64,000 nucleotides of DNA from Theocolax elegans (Eukaryota; Arthropoda; Insecta; Hymenoptera; Cerocephalidae), in assembly GCA_026168455.1 (NCBI GenBank), contig CM047426.1, positions 40,533,313-40,597,312 of the forward strand, written 5' to 3'. Below, in pieces: positions 42,919 to 53,811 of the stretch (position 1 is the first letter of the stretch; every line of letters starts with the position of its first letter). The translations under genes were made by a program, and so were the position numbers. Below the pieces are notes generated by a model. It was not told the origin of the DNA. It made no database searches and saw nothing but the letters and a program-made list of their open reading frames with translations.

Positions 42919-43287
42919 AACTGGAGGCTGTCGTTCGAGGTTAGGATTAGATGAACTAGTATAATTTCGTGGGAATTGCTAGAAGGTTCTAGGATTTTCC
43001 TGTTGCTGGAAGGAATTGTTTTGGGTGTAAAAAGGCTGCTGGATCGGTTCACGCTGATCGTAATACTGTCGTTCATCTCCTATCCGGCAACTCGTCTCGT
43101 TCGAACTACTCGTTGCAGGTATTGGTCTTTCACAATTTCTCGTGAATTCATCATGTAAAGGCATGCTCCCTGATTCTAATCTACTGCTGCAACTAGCACA
43201 TCCATATTCCTTCAAAGTGTTTATACTTTCCTCAGCACATGGTCCTGATGATTCAGCAAATCCAAGATAATTATAGGAACACTTTTT

Positions 43288-43327
43288 GATCCGAAGATTG
43301 CAGGTTCGGGTCCTGTCACGGTCGCCA
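43288..43327 (-). promoter_or_regulatory. Primer-binding site of element B: 40 nt matching the 3' half of tRNA-Arg
   Basis: On the plus strand the 40 bases ending GGTCCTGTCACGGTCGCCA match the 3' half of an arthropod tRNA-Arg(TCG) plus CCA, from the anticodon stem through the T arm, with about one difference (judged from memory of the Drosophila tRNA). On the minus strand this is the primer-binding site, directly after the 5' LTR end. Ordinary sites match only about 18 nt. Confidence 0.75.
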
Positions 43328-44741
43328 TGTGACGTGTCCACTGGGGATTAGGGTGGAGTCACGAATAAAAAAAACAAAAGAACTTGTTACACGATTGCAG
43401 GTTTATTCCACTTAATGTGCTCTTAAGTATTACACGCCAAAGCAGCGGATTTGCCGTTCAAAAATGCCAGTCACGTTGGCCGCGGTCGCTCGCGTTCGCG
43501 CGATTGCGGGCCGTCCCGCACCTAACTACGCGTCGCGCACACACACTTTAAGGAAGATGGATTTGGGAGGAAGGAGCACGGCTCACCTGGACGCTCGTCT
43601 CCTGGATCCCTCGGACACACACGTAGCTTTTTGAAATAGCGATATTGCGTAGTACTACACGATCGGTGGTCGGTCGCAGTCTGTCGATTATCGGCACGCA
43701 CGAAGCGAGAGAGTTTTTCCTCGGCGTATTGCGCAGGCGCGCCTACTCTCGCGTCTCGAGTCGTGCGCGCTCGGCTCAGTTCGTTCTGGCCGCTCGGGCC
43801 GTGATTTCGCTGCCTCGACGGAGATGTCGTCGACGACGTTGACTTCGTGGTGCTGGATGGCGATTGAGTAACTGCGGCCCTGCTGAGAATACTATCTGCG
43901 AGGTAAGCTTTTAAATCGTTCCGTGTGACCTTGATTCAAAGCTAAATCGAGCCCCTCGAGTGTCTTTATTGCAGGTGCCGTATATTGTCAATACGGGATC
44001 TTCGGCTCGGAGTGTCCGGACAGCTGGAGCACATCGGCGCCCCATAACAGCCCTCAGTGAGCAGAGCCAGGCGTCGGTGAATCGTCGTCGTCCTTAGGAG
44101 TGCCGCCGAGGTAATTTATCTACTTTCCTCGGGCTCTATATAGATGTTTGTTTGTGTCTACAATAACCTCAAACTAGACCTGTCATCTCCTTTCCTTTTG
44201 GTCCTGCTGACATACCTGGGAGAAGCTATGCCTGGTTGTAGCTTCTCCATCCTCGTTCCTTAGTAGTCGACCAACTTGGTAATTAATTACCGTTTCAGGG
44301 ACTCTGGTTGGCAGTACACCGTGGCTTGAGCGCAAGGGCGCTACCTCATTTCAAGGCCTGAAGTCTTCACCTGGGCTGCTCAACATCAGAGGCTTCTCTT
44401 GGGTACTAGAGAGGGCATTCAAGGCTGAATGGGACCTGGGGATATGGTACGGGTCATTCCTGGTGCTGGAGAAGGCATTAGGATGCTGGATCAACGGAGC
44501 AGTGTGTGTGTGTGTGTGCAATTGTGCGCAGTCAGGAGTCGCATCTCCTTTGCTTCGGGTTCTCCTGCTTACTACGCACTGTAAGCCTATTCCGGTTTCA
44601 CACATTCGCATATGTGTGTCTATTAGGACTTAATTGGTATGTATAGCACGCTTACTTCGCATAGTAAGCTTGACAGGTGCTATACTATACCTTGTCTCGC
44701 TATTTTATTTCTAAGTGACATGTAGTATAACTACAATGTCA
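43328..44741 (-). repeat. 5' LTR of element B
   Basis: 1414 bp; on the minus strand it starts TGACATTGTAG and ends GTGGACACGTCACA, followed by the TGGCGACC primer site. The plus strand of the same DNA carries splice-like signals (CGAG|GTAAGC near 43901 and TTTATTGCAG near 43974). Confidence 0.85.
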
Positions 44742-45255
44742 CAATGTAAGCATACAAATATTATAGAAGAAAATTGAAAATTTTGTAAAAAAAATGTGGC
44801 TACGAGAAAAAAAAATAGTAGTAACATATATTTTTAACATGACTTGATGTATACTAAAAATTAAGGGTACAAACTAAAGATAAATAAATTTTTTTTGTTA
44901 ACTATAGAAAAGACATTTAATAATAATTATACAATTTTTCGGAATATCTATAATAAATTGTAAAAATAAAACTTTTTTTATTACGTATCTATTTGTATAG
45001 GTGAATTATATCAATACTGTTAAACTGTTTGAAATAATGTACTCGAAATATGTAACATAATAACAAACGAAGTTGAACTACGAAATAAATAATTGTAATA
45101 TGGTTTATAAAGTTCACCATAAGAAATAAAGATAAATTAATCGAAATAATGTTTATAATTTAAAATTAAGTACGATATCTTGTGTTAAGAGAAATAATAA
45201 TATAATAATAATATTGATCAACGACGAGGGCGTCGTTTTTAAAAAGGGGGGGAGT
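44742..45255 (+). other. 3' end of element A internal region with polypurine tract
   Basis: AT-rich, no coding sequence; no env-like gene is seen. AAAAAGGGGGGGAGT at 45241-45255 immediately precedes the 3' LTR start, which fits the plus-strand primer of element A. Confidence 0.75.
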
Positions 45256-46976
45256 TGTCGCGTCCCGATGAAAATTATATTATTATTTTTCGTACAAAAG
45301 TACTGCGTAGTTTAGAATAAAATTACGGCGTAGAAGAAAAACGAATTAAGATTGATAAAGAATAATTCTAAGTAAATGCAGTAATATAAAATATAATTTA
45401 TAGAGCTAAGGGACAGATTAGTTTACGAGTGTTTCAAACGAAAAAGAGACTGATAAGTAGAGTTAAAGATATTATTCGAAGCCAATACGCATATAAGCGG
45501 CATCGCCGATAGTAAGATCGAAACGAAGGGTTGCGCAAGAGTTTTTTTTTGTACTGCACTATAAAATCAATGCTCGGAGAAGAACCAGCAAAGGGAAACA
45601 TCGACTAGAAAATTCGAGCATTAGAAGAAAGTAATAAATTAAGCCGTTCTTTGGATAATGTCGCAGTAATAAAAGGGGGACAGCAAATTCTCCGAATTAA
45701 CTACGAAGCGATACAGAAAATGCATGGGATTCGATAATTTTTAATCACGCACATCTAACGGTCCAATCGGGTGCAAGCACAGAAAAATCGAGTACTACTT
45801 ACGCAATTTCCATATAAGGCAAAGTGTAAGACAATGCGAAGTGTAAGACAAGGACAGATGCATAGATTTTTAGGGTATATAAAGAGGACCCAGAACAGAC
45901 ACAGGCACTCCTAATTCTTCATCTAAAGTTTTCATAAGGCGAAGCTCTGCTCGTCAACTCTTTAATTTTTATCCGAGGGCGTGGCACAGCTACTCGGACT
46001 TTAAAACAATACGCATCCAAAATCAAGAGAGATCTTCTATTCGGGAATCGAGACACATCGTTGACATCTACGAGCCATAATCAAGGAACTGCGACTTCGA
46101 CATCTGGAAATCATCGGGCTCCAACAGCATACACATCTAACTTTGACGCCCGCAGGTCTAGCAGGACATTATCCGGCAATTTGACACCGCTATCCACGTT
46201 CAAGGCGGATCTTCGTTCCTCACCGAATACACACACATAAATATATATATTTGGGTACTTAAGGTATATTCTTTTCGGCTATCTATACGCTTGTATTATT
46301 CGTAAAGGCAAACCTGATATTTTATGTCATTTCGATTGCTGAACCAACCGTTTTCTTTTAAAACAATTATTATTAGATATTACAATTTATTTATAATAAT
46401 TATTCGTTGCATTGCATTTGATTTGAAATATTAACGGTTTGAATTGCAATTTATTAACTATAATTCATGTTTTAAACGACAACAATTTTTTAATTTAATC
46501 TGCATTTATTTATAATGATTCTTATTTCGATTATTAATTATTAATGTTTATAATAAAATAACCTTGCGAATATTTTATTCTATAACGTGTTCGCCGCACA
46601 CTTGTTTCTTTAATCAAAATTAAAATCGTTATTTGACTTAAATAAATTTATGCAATTGTTAATAAAATAGTGTGAATTTATGTGTTTTTGCCCATTAAAA
46701 AGCTGTAATAATTTAGTTGCACGTGTTCATTTAAAGGAAAACAGCATATTATATTTAAATAAATAATGCATGATTAATACGAAATAAAACATATATTATT
46801 TTATTTATCCCACATTATATCCTGCATCTCTACTCTCAAAATAACTTCGCTCGCTATTCCTGGAGACGTAAGGCTAGTCCTAGTCAAACAAGAGCGAAAG
46901 GAACGCGAATGGTTTATTAACCATTTGCCTTCTTGTAATATTTTTTATAGTGATTGGTGCAAGTCTGGACGTGACA
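45256..46976 (+). repeat. 3' LTR of element A, uninterrupted, 1721 bp
   Basis: Starts TGTCGCGTCCCGA and ends GGACGTGACA, then ATAT. It serves as the empty-site reference for all three insertions in the 5' LTR. It carries a TATATAAAG box at 45876-45884. Confidence 0.9.
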
Positions 46977-47775
46977 ATATATTTAGGCCCAGAAAGTTAG
47001 ACTCTGTTTTTCTAATTATAAAATATTTTTGAGCTCCTAAATTGAATCCTTCTCCAACATGACTATGAATTGACTCATTGTTCAACTTAATATTGATTTG
47101 ACGTCTTTTTCAACCGGACTTTAAGTTGGCACCCTCTTATTTGGAAGCGACGATATACCATATAATCAAAATAGGTTACGCACTTATGACGAACATATGG
47201 GCTTTTTCACGTCAAGTGGTACGATGAAAATTTTAAATCGCTCCAAAATTTGAGAACAGTCTGGAAATTTCTTCCAGAAAATAGAAAAAAAATTTTATGT
47301 GTTAAAAATAATTTGCCTAAGAGTTATTCCATCATAAAAAATGGAAATTTTTCAATTTTTTAGAAAAATTGCTATTTTCAAAGCCATTTATCTCAAATAC
47401 TTTTGATTTTTTTGAAAAAATCTTACATACAACTTTTGTTCAAAATAATCTTTAGAACTTATCTACCTGGGTTACAATTCTTAATTTTAAAATCTCGAAG
47501 AGATAAAACACCCAAAAATATTGAATATCAAAAAAAGGGGACCACGCCACAATCAATTATGATCTAATACCGCGCAAAAGATCACATTTTTCGAGGGCTT
47601 TCGAATGGCTTGGGTTAGATTATTGGCCAAGACCGCTGGTGTAAGTTATGCCTCATAAACCTCATAAAATCACTAATTTTCATTCGGTTATGGATTCGGT
47701 TATGCAAATATAATTTAACACATCTAGTTTTCTTAAACTTTTAAAGCAGTTTTAATTACTGTTTATTATTATTTT
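46977..47775. repeat. Outer part of the right arm of the giant inverted repeat
   Basis: Reverse complement of about 16775-17575. It begins ATATATTTAGGCCCAGAAAG directly after the LTR of element A and ends near CTGTTTATTATTATT, the outer boundary of the palindrome. Confidence 0.88.
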
Positions 47776-48312
47776 TTAATATGTGCACCAATTATAAATA
47801 ATTACATTATATAAAAGGTGTTTGAGTTTTAATACATGTGGATTACAATTGATTTGGAAATTTTGTAATAGATTTACATTTCAAATAGAGAAAAATTTAA
47901 GATAATTTTTCTCTTTTAAGTTCATATATAAATATTATACACTACGTAGGAGGGTTGTGTTTAATATTGCAAATAAATCTTAAAATTGTATTTATTCTGT
48001 TCTAAAATCTGAAAATATTTGCTTCTACATTTATGTCAGATTAAAATTAGGATTGTATATAAGACGCATTTTAAATTGATGTCCAAGTCATTTGAAGGCC
48101 ATCAACATAAAATGATCTTGTTTGGGCTAGCGTGATACAATCATTTTGCTCAGTCCGCCGAAATAGTATCATTTTACTCGAACCGCTGAATTAGAATTTT
48201 TTTGCGCGATCCGTCGAACTAGAATTTTTTTGCAGCGTCCGACAAGATAGAATTATCTTGTACCGTTTTCTGATTTAGAATTCTCATGTCTTCATATTTC
48301 AATTAGCATTAT
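47776..48312. repeat. Spacer with a degenerate ~36-bp tandem repeat
   Basis: The first 330 bases are AT-rich and featureless. At about 48125-48275 roughly four diverged units of the form TCCGYCGAAMTAGAATTTTTTTGC occur. They lie just upstream of LINE ORF1-like sequence and could be its 5' untranslated repeats. Confidence 0.5.
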
Positions 48313-51119
48313 ATGAATAGGAGGCTTGCTTTACTGCAGGTTGCTAAACAACCTCGCGGTACCACACTCTCTCCACCCGGTTTCCTCACTCCTAAGGCGT
48401 CCACCGATGCCGTCGAGATGGAGGATGCCCCGCCGGCTTGGTTTCTGACTTTCGTACGCTCTTTTGAGAGTGATGTACCGCGATTAGACGGGTCGGGTCA
48501 AAACTAAGTCGACAGAAGTGAGTGCTGAACTACTATCTCTTCATGCATAGGTTTACCGGGTGGAGGAGGTGACCGAGGCTCGGCCCAATGAGCTTTATAG
48601 TAATGTTACAAACTCGGAGAAGGATCCGTACTGGGATTAATGGTTTGTTCTGTTCCGGACCTGTAAGGGGCACATGCGAAGTGCTATTGGTCGGTTTACC
48701 GGTTGACCTAACTTTATTACACTCTGAAACTATCACGCGTGATCTTACTGCTATAGGATTACCGCTACCATGTAACCAAGTGGTTGAATACCGTCCTTGT
48801 TCTCCTCTAGATAAAACTGATAGCAATGGTTTAAGTGACTCACGTAATCTATCATCGGATTCTTCGCAGGTCACCTCGCATTCGCGCTCCTCCCCGTCCA
48901 ATAATAACCTAGTATTTAGAATGTCTTCGATTTCAGCGCGGGACCATGTTATTGAAAAGACACATCTCATTAAGAATATGACAGCCAGACAACTTCTTGG
49001 AGAGGGTTGGGACGCTGCTTTGTTTTTGCATCCCTTATGGCCAAAACCGTTGCACTAGTTATGGATAAAGTCTCGCCAGCGCTCGATAGAATTGAGTTGT
49101 ATGAGGTCCGTTAATAATAGCTGTAACGTCTTCATGCGTAGAATTAAGGGCGGGCCGTTGATACTTCCTTACTCTCAATTTCCACTTCATCCTTCTGAAA
49201 GAAAATTGGTCAGGCCCTTCACTCTCACATTCATTTTCATTTTTTTTCTAATATCAATAGACTAAAACTCTTTTCATATTCATTGAATCATTAATTCATC
49301 CATTTTCCTATGACGCCATCGCTATTTCAGAAACTTTTCTTAACGATCGTGATTCTTTCGATGTCATTGCCCTTTCGAGCTATGTTCTTCACTGTCTTGA
49401 TCGTCTTGGCAAAGAGGGCGATGGCATAGCTGCTGATGTCTGAAAGGATTTGAAGGTTAAAATTTTATCTCACTCTGATCAAGTCTATTCTAAGTCGACT
49501 GAATTTTTAATCTTACATTTGACTGGTAAATCATTCTCAATCGTTTTAGTAGTAGTATCCCAGTCAGCACAAAACGTCTTAAAGACGTTTTTAAAACGCT
49601 TAAAACGCTTAATAACGTTTTAAAAACGTCTCCGAGACGGACAGTGCTACCTGGGATATCATCGACTTTTAGTAGCTTACCCGACTTATTTCTTTGAAGC
49701 GCTCCCGGACATCCTTCCTCTGCATGGTCATGTTGTGTAATTTAACAGCTTTGGGTGACACTCTCGTCCTTCTGAGACGACTCACATGCGGTGACGTCAT
49801 CTCGATTCGCGATCCCCTTTTGGCTCTTAAATACTCAAAGTCAACCGATCCTTTTACAGCCGGGCACGACTCTATTAGTCTTATAATCCTATGATGGTTA
49901 GGAAATACTGGACGCGAAACCTGGATCGGGTTAATCATCTTGAACATACTTCTGCTATTACAAATACTCCACCTTCCTCTTCATTCACTAATTCTATTGG
50001 GTCTGACCTTCAATTTACTCATGGGACGTATCACTCTTCTATTCCATCCTCATTCAGTTCTTCTTATTTTCATCAAATAAGTCATTTCTCATCATCAATT
50101 TTACACTTTACTACCTCTATTATGGGATCATTTGATCGCTTGGTACCCGCTAGGTCCATGACCTTGAGTTTGAATCGAAACCCTTGGGTCACGCGTGATG
50201 TCAGACTTATTATCGAAGCTAGGACGGCTGCCTACAAAAATTTAGGCTAACTGGATTAACAGCTAATTATAATAGTTTTAAAAGACTTTGTAGTCGTGCT
50301 TCCAATGCTTAAGATACAAATAAGTCAAGATATCTGTCCGATAAAATAAAAAATTCACCTGCCTCTACCAATCTGTGGAGAACTCTCGGCAACTTGGGCC
50401 TGCGGTCCAGGCCTCATCTATCACCTCTCACTTTCTTCTCCTCTCAAGATCTTTATCATTATGTATTTGTCTCTAGCATTTTACCATCACTCACTTTCAA
50501 TCGCTTTAACGCATTTTTATCTTCCCCTACCAAGTCCTCTCCTTCTTCTTCGCAATTTCATTTCTCTCAACTATAATTGTTAAAAGTCTGCAACGAGTCA
50601 TTTCACGGTCTGCCTCCAGGGCCGTGGGAGTTGATGCAATCTCAACGAAAATACTCAAGCTCCTTGAACCTCAGATCTCACCACATCTGGCCGACCTATT
50701 CAACATGCTTTTCTCTCGGGGCTACTTTCCGGATTGTTGAAAGAGAGCAGTGTTGTTTGCCTTGGCGAAGTTACCCAGATGGAGTCGCTCTCTAATACCA
50801 GCCCGATTGCAAGGCTCTGTGAACTCTCGAAATTACTTGAAAGGCTGATTTATCATCAACTATTGTTTTTCTTTAAGTAACAAGTTGATCGCCGATAGAC
50901 AAGCAAGGTTTCACAGAGGCCATAGTACTCAGGCGATGATATCAGGAGGGAAGTTTCACCTAATGGGTTGTTCACACGTGGTCTTGAATTAGTTCGTTTA
51001 TTACCTTATTGATCGTACACAGTCGGTAATTAATGAGGCCGGTGACTTGTCCAACTGGCTTAGGGTGAGCGCGGGTGTCCCTCAAGACAGCGTGCTAGGT
51101 CCCTTGTTAATTTCCATTT
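48313..51119 (+). pseudogene. 5' part of an old CR1/L2-like LINE copy (ORF1, endonuclease, start of RT)
   Basis: Collinear with the better copy at 60380-63280. An APPAWFLTFVRSFES segment at 48430 matches the ORF1 segment at 60450. A DHVIEKTHLIKNMTARQLLGE segment at 48945 matches ORF1 near 60960. Endonuclease-like sequence lies at 49310-49900 (SPDLFL and AGHDSISL types), and reverse transcriptase pieces run to AGVPQDSVLG-like sequence near 51075-51110. Frameshifts and stops are very frequent. The copy is interrupted at 51119 by the piggyBac element and continues at 58328. Confidence 0.8.
49559..49655. mobile_element. 97-bp MITE inside the old LINE copy
   Basis: The ends are CCCAGTCAGCACAAAACGTC and the near-complement GACGGACAGTGCTACCTGGG. 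The middle is a series of AAACGTC/GACGTTT and AAAACGCTT motifs. The related LINE at about 61630 lacks it, confirming insertion. The duplication is not clear (possibly AT). Confidence 0.75.
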
Positions 51120-51681
51120 ATAACTCATTTCATCATAAGCGGACATTTTATAGTCGATTAGTTTTTTGCCTAGAAAATTGTCGAAAAAAAAAACAAAAAT
51201 AATAACCAGAAGCAGTTTTCTGAACTAAAATTTTCCGTTCTTTCCGATCCTGAAGTCGGAACTCGAAAATTTCCATTAGAACATTTAAAAATGGCGGTTT
51301 AAATTTGTTGGAAAATCAGAAATACATTTTTCAACATTTTGACATGTTTGTTTAGAATAAAACGATTTAACGAAGATCGTGAGACGGATTCATGTTACAA
51401 ATAATATTATTATCGAAACATTTGATGTTTGCGAATTTTTCCGAAAAATTTTCCACGATGGCGTCTGTGACATCGTGAAATAATCGAAAACTTCTTATTT
51501 TTCAAAAAAATTTTCTAATTTATACCAAATTTTGAATATTTAGATTCTCGAGGTTACTGATAACGAATCTGAAATCAGATTTGAAAATTCAAGATGGCGG
51601 CTCCAATATGGCGGACATTTTTTTTCAAAACTCAATCAATTTTGGCCAAATTTGATATACGGGGGTTTTCAGGGTCGCTGA

Positions 51682-53811
51682 TTACGAATCTGAAATCAGA
51701 TTAGAAAAAATCAACGTGGTAAATTCAAAATGGCCCAAATTTTTTTCAAACATCAACCGAAGTGGATTCAATTTTGAATATTTACTTTTGAAATAATGGT
51801 GGAAGAAATTATTCATTTTTTCAATGTGGTAAGGGTCAAAATAACTTGAACATATATACTCCTCACATTCATTACAATAAATATTTGTCCGTTTTTTGCA
51901 ATGAACGTAACCTTTACAAATTCTTTGTGATGATTTTGTGGATTTCTGGTGGATATGATGGATTTGTCTAAAACAAGAGCCGCAAAAATGTTTCTTGCAT
52001 TCAAAGCAATAAAATATCGTTTTCATGCTACACTTTATACAAATTCTTCTAGGATCAGGTATTGCAAGTTTCAAATACTCTGATAACTTCTTTAAAGATG
52101 ATTCTAAATAAGAGCTCGCAATACTTTCTGCGAAATCTTTACTGGGCATTTTCTTCTCATTCACTATATTGCACAAAAACAAAGCATTCGTCAATGAAGA
52201 TTGAATCAACCTGCACAAAATAACCCATGTCCATTTCTTTGAACCACTATTTGTTCTCCTGTCACTGCAGTATTGATCATGAAGGTCAACCCCACCCATA
52301 AACTTATTATACGTCTTGAACGCTCCAGGAAATTGAATTGGTACTCTACCTTTAGCTGTTTCATCAAATCTTTCCATTGAAATTGTAGAAGTAACGCCAA
52401 GAGCCGTAGATAATATAGACACTGGCTTTGAGTCCATTACAGTAATATAATTTATACCACTATTCTCCTCGTGACTTACTACAAAGGAACCTCTTACGAC
52501 TTTATTTTTATCCATTTTATGTTTGACATCGATTTTTCTTTTTCAGGATTTATCGTAATTTGTTTTGACTATTTATTTGCATTCTCCAAAACTTTAGGGA
52601 ACATATCATATGTGAAGACACGATCATCTCCAACCGTTCCTGTTGCACGCAGATTTTGTTTTCTCAAATGTTCTAACAAATCAGGAGATGTAAAATATCT
52701 ATCGAAATATAAATGATATTTTGAAACATTTCTTTTAGAGACCGTATTTGGAAAGTATAAAACATATTCAGAACTGCCCTTGATCCAAAACTGCATTTAG
52801 AAAATTTTGCATCTGTGTCAAGTATATAATATCGGTCTCTCCGAACTAAATGCTTTATTTTAGAATAAAGTAGGCCTATCGTACTCTTTGTCCACTATAG
52901 TTGGTGGAATTTTCCAGAGCACGGCCTTTTAAAATAATTAAAGGCGTTTCGACCTCGATCTCCAGCTTGAACTCCTCAGTAAGGAACTGAAGATCTTACC
53001 TTAGACGCCTGTCGCAAGATGAAACGCAACGCCAGCAAGATATTCTGCGGCTATATATATAGAAAAGAGACGACTTTCTCTCCAACGAGTGTAGAGAGAT
53101 AGTCGTCTCCATCTGGTGGTGGGAAAAACCACCAGCCAGAGTGCGACGTATTAGACCGAGTCGCAAGTTATTTGAAATAAAATGAATTTATCGTTCGGTG
53201 ATATGTATATGTGTCAAGTATATAATATCGGTCTCTCCGAACTAAATGCTTTATTTTAGAATAAAGCAGGCCTATCGTACGCTTTGTCCACTATAGTTGG
53301 TGGACATATATAAATATATAAATTCATTTTATTTCAAAATTTTGCATCATGTATACCATCATTCTTTCTACAATAAATATCTAATTAAAAAAAAAATCCA
53401 TTTGAAGTGCAGAGGGCTCATAGTTTTATTCCAAAACGTATTGGTTTTGCCTCTGATGAATTGTTTCAGAAGACCAAAAAATTTAATCATCATTTCATCG
53501 ATTGACAATGATGAGCAGAAGAATCCAAATTGTTTTATAATTTTTCTGAAAATATTCAACAGTACATGTACTTTCCAAACTTTGTCACTATCAAACTTAT
53601 CCGAATTTTTTGAAGTTTTCAAATGCGACATGATTTTTAAAAAAAAATCCCTACTCATCGTATTTGAAACAATGTTAGAGTTCAACATTTCATCTGTTGC
53701 CCAATAATCTCTATAACTCCTACGAATATTGAAAATAGAAAATATAATTATACCTAAAAATTGATTGAAATTATCAAAATCCAAATTTAAATCATTTTTA
53801 ACCGACTTCAA
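51682..53811 (-). pseudogene. piggyBac transposase, middle and C-terminal parts, broken
   Basis: Read on the minus strand, 53811-53368 holds the part with the first catalytic region (SIDEMMIKFFG then QFIRGKTNTFWNK). 52796-52569 holds HLYFDRYFTSPDLLEHLRKQ and RATGTVGDD. 52515-51682 holds SFVVSHEENSGINYITVMDS, then FMGGVDLHDQYCSDRRT carrying another conserved Asp, then helices. A C-terminal Cys/His-rich domain (CIKCSMKTIFYCFECKKHFC) recurs in a second Cys-rich unit, a double zinc-binding module. Breaks are an insertion at 52801-53349 and a stop with frame change near 52540. It is non-functional. Confidence 0.85.
52801..53349. mobile_element. ~535-bp insertion with 95-bp direct terminal repeats and 13-bp duplication
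   Basis: AAAATTTTGCATC occurs at 52801-52813 and again at about 53337-53349, flanking the insert in the piggyBac transposase. The insert begins with a 95-bp repeat (52814-52908, TGTGTCAAGTATATAATATC) that recurs at 53210-53304 with two differences. Between the repeats is GC-richer sequence with TATATATAG and hairpins (AGACGACT/AGTCGTCT and GGTGGTGGGAAAAACCACC). A 21-bp inverted pair (ATAAATTCATTTTATTTCAAA) flanks the second repeat. It may be a TRIM-like or rearranged LTR fragment; the identity is open. Confidence 0.6.

Larger units (their letters stand above)
37994..44741 (-). mobile_element. Ty3/Gypsy retrotransposon B, minus strand, with truncated 3' LTR
   Basis: LTRs at 43328-44741 (5' LTR in its own direction) and 37994-39091 (3' LTR) share high identity, including a GCGCAGGCGCGCCTACTCTC block and the terminus that reads TGACATTGTAG on the minus strand. 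Between them, read on the minus strand, are a tRNA-Arg primer site, gag, a repetitive linker, protease, reverse transcriptase, RNase H and a polypurine tract. The 3' LTR lacks about 265 bases at its distal end, so no target duplication can be checked. Integrase is missing. Confidence 0.85.
22718..46976 (+). mobile_element. Ty3/Gypsy retrotransposon A, full-length but heavily modified
   Basis: Two LTRs (22718-27818 and 45256-46976) start TGTCGCGTCCCGA and end GGACGTGACA. They enclose a primer-binding site, gag, protease, reverse transcriptase/RNase H and a polypurine tract. The flanks are ATAT on both sides (22714-22717 and 46977-46980), and the mirror arm at 17570-17590 shows the empty site. 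A 4-bp ATAT duplication is typical of the 17.6/297/gypsy group of Ty3/Gypsy. Later changes are three foldback insertions in the 5' LTR, a 4046-bp tandem duplication, the insertion of element B, and loss of integrase. Confidence 0.9.

Noticed and set aside
43288..43327. tRNA-Arg gene fragment
   Set aside because: Only the 3' half is present, directly joined to the LTR, which fits a primer-binding site better.
42979..43341. Extra Gag N-terminal coding region on the minus strand
   Set aside because: Its start includes translated tRNA-derived sequence and there is no conserved domain; the clear Gag begins at 42918.
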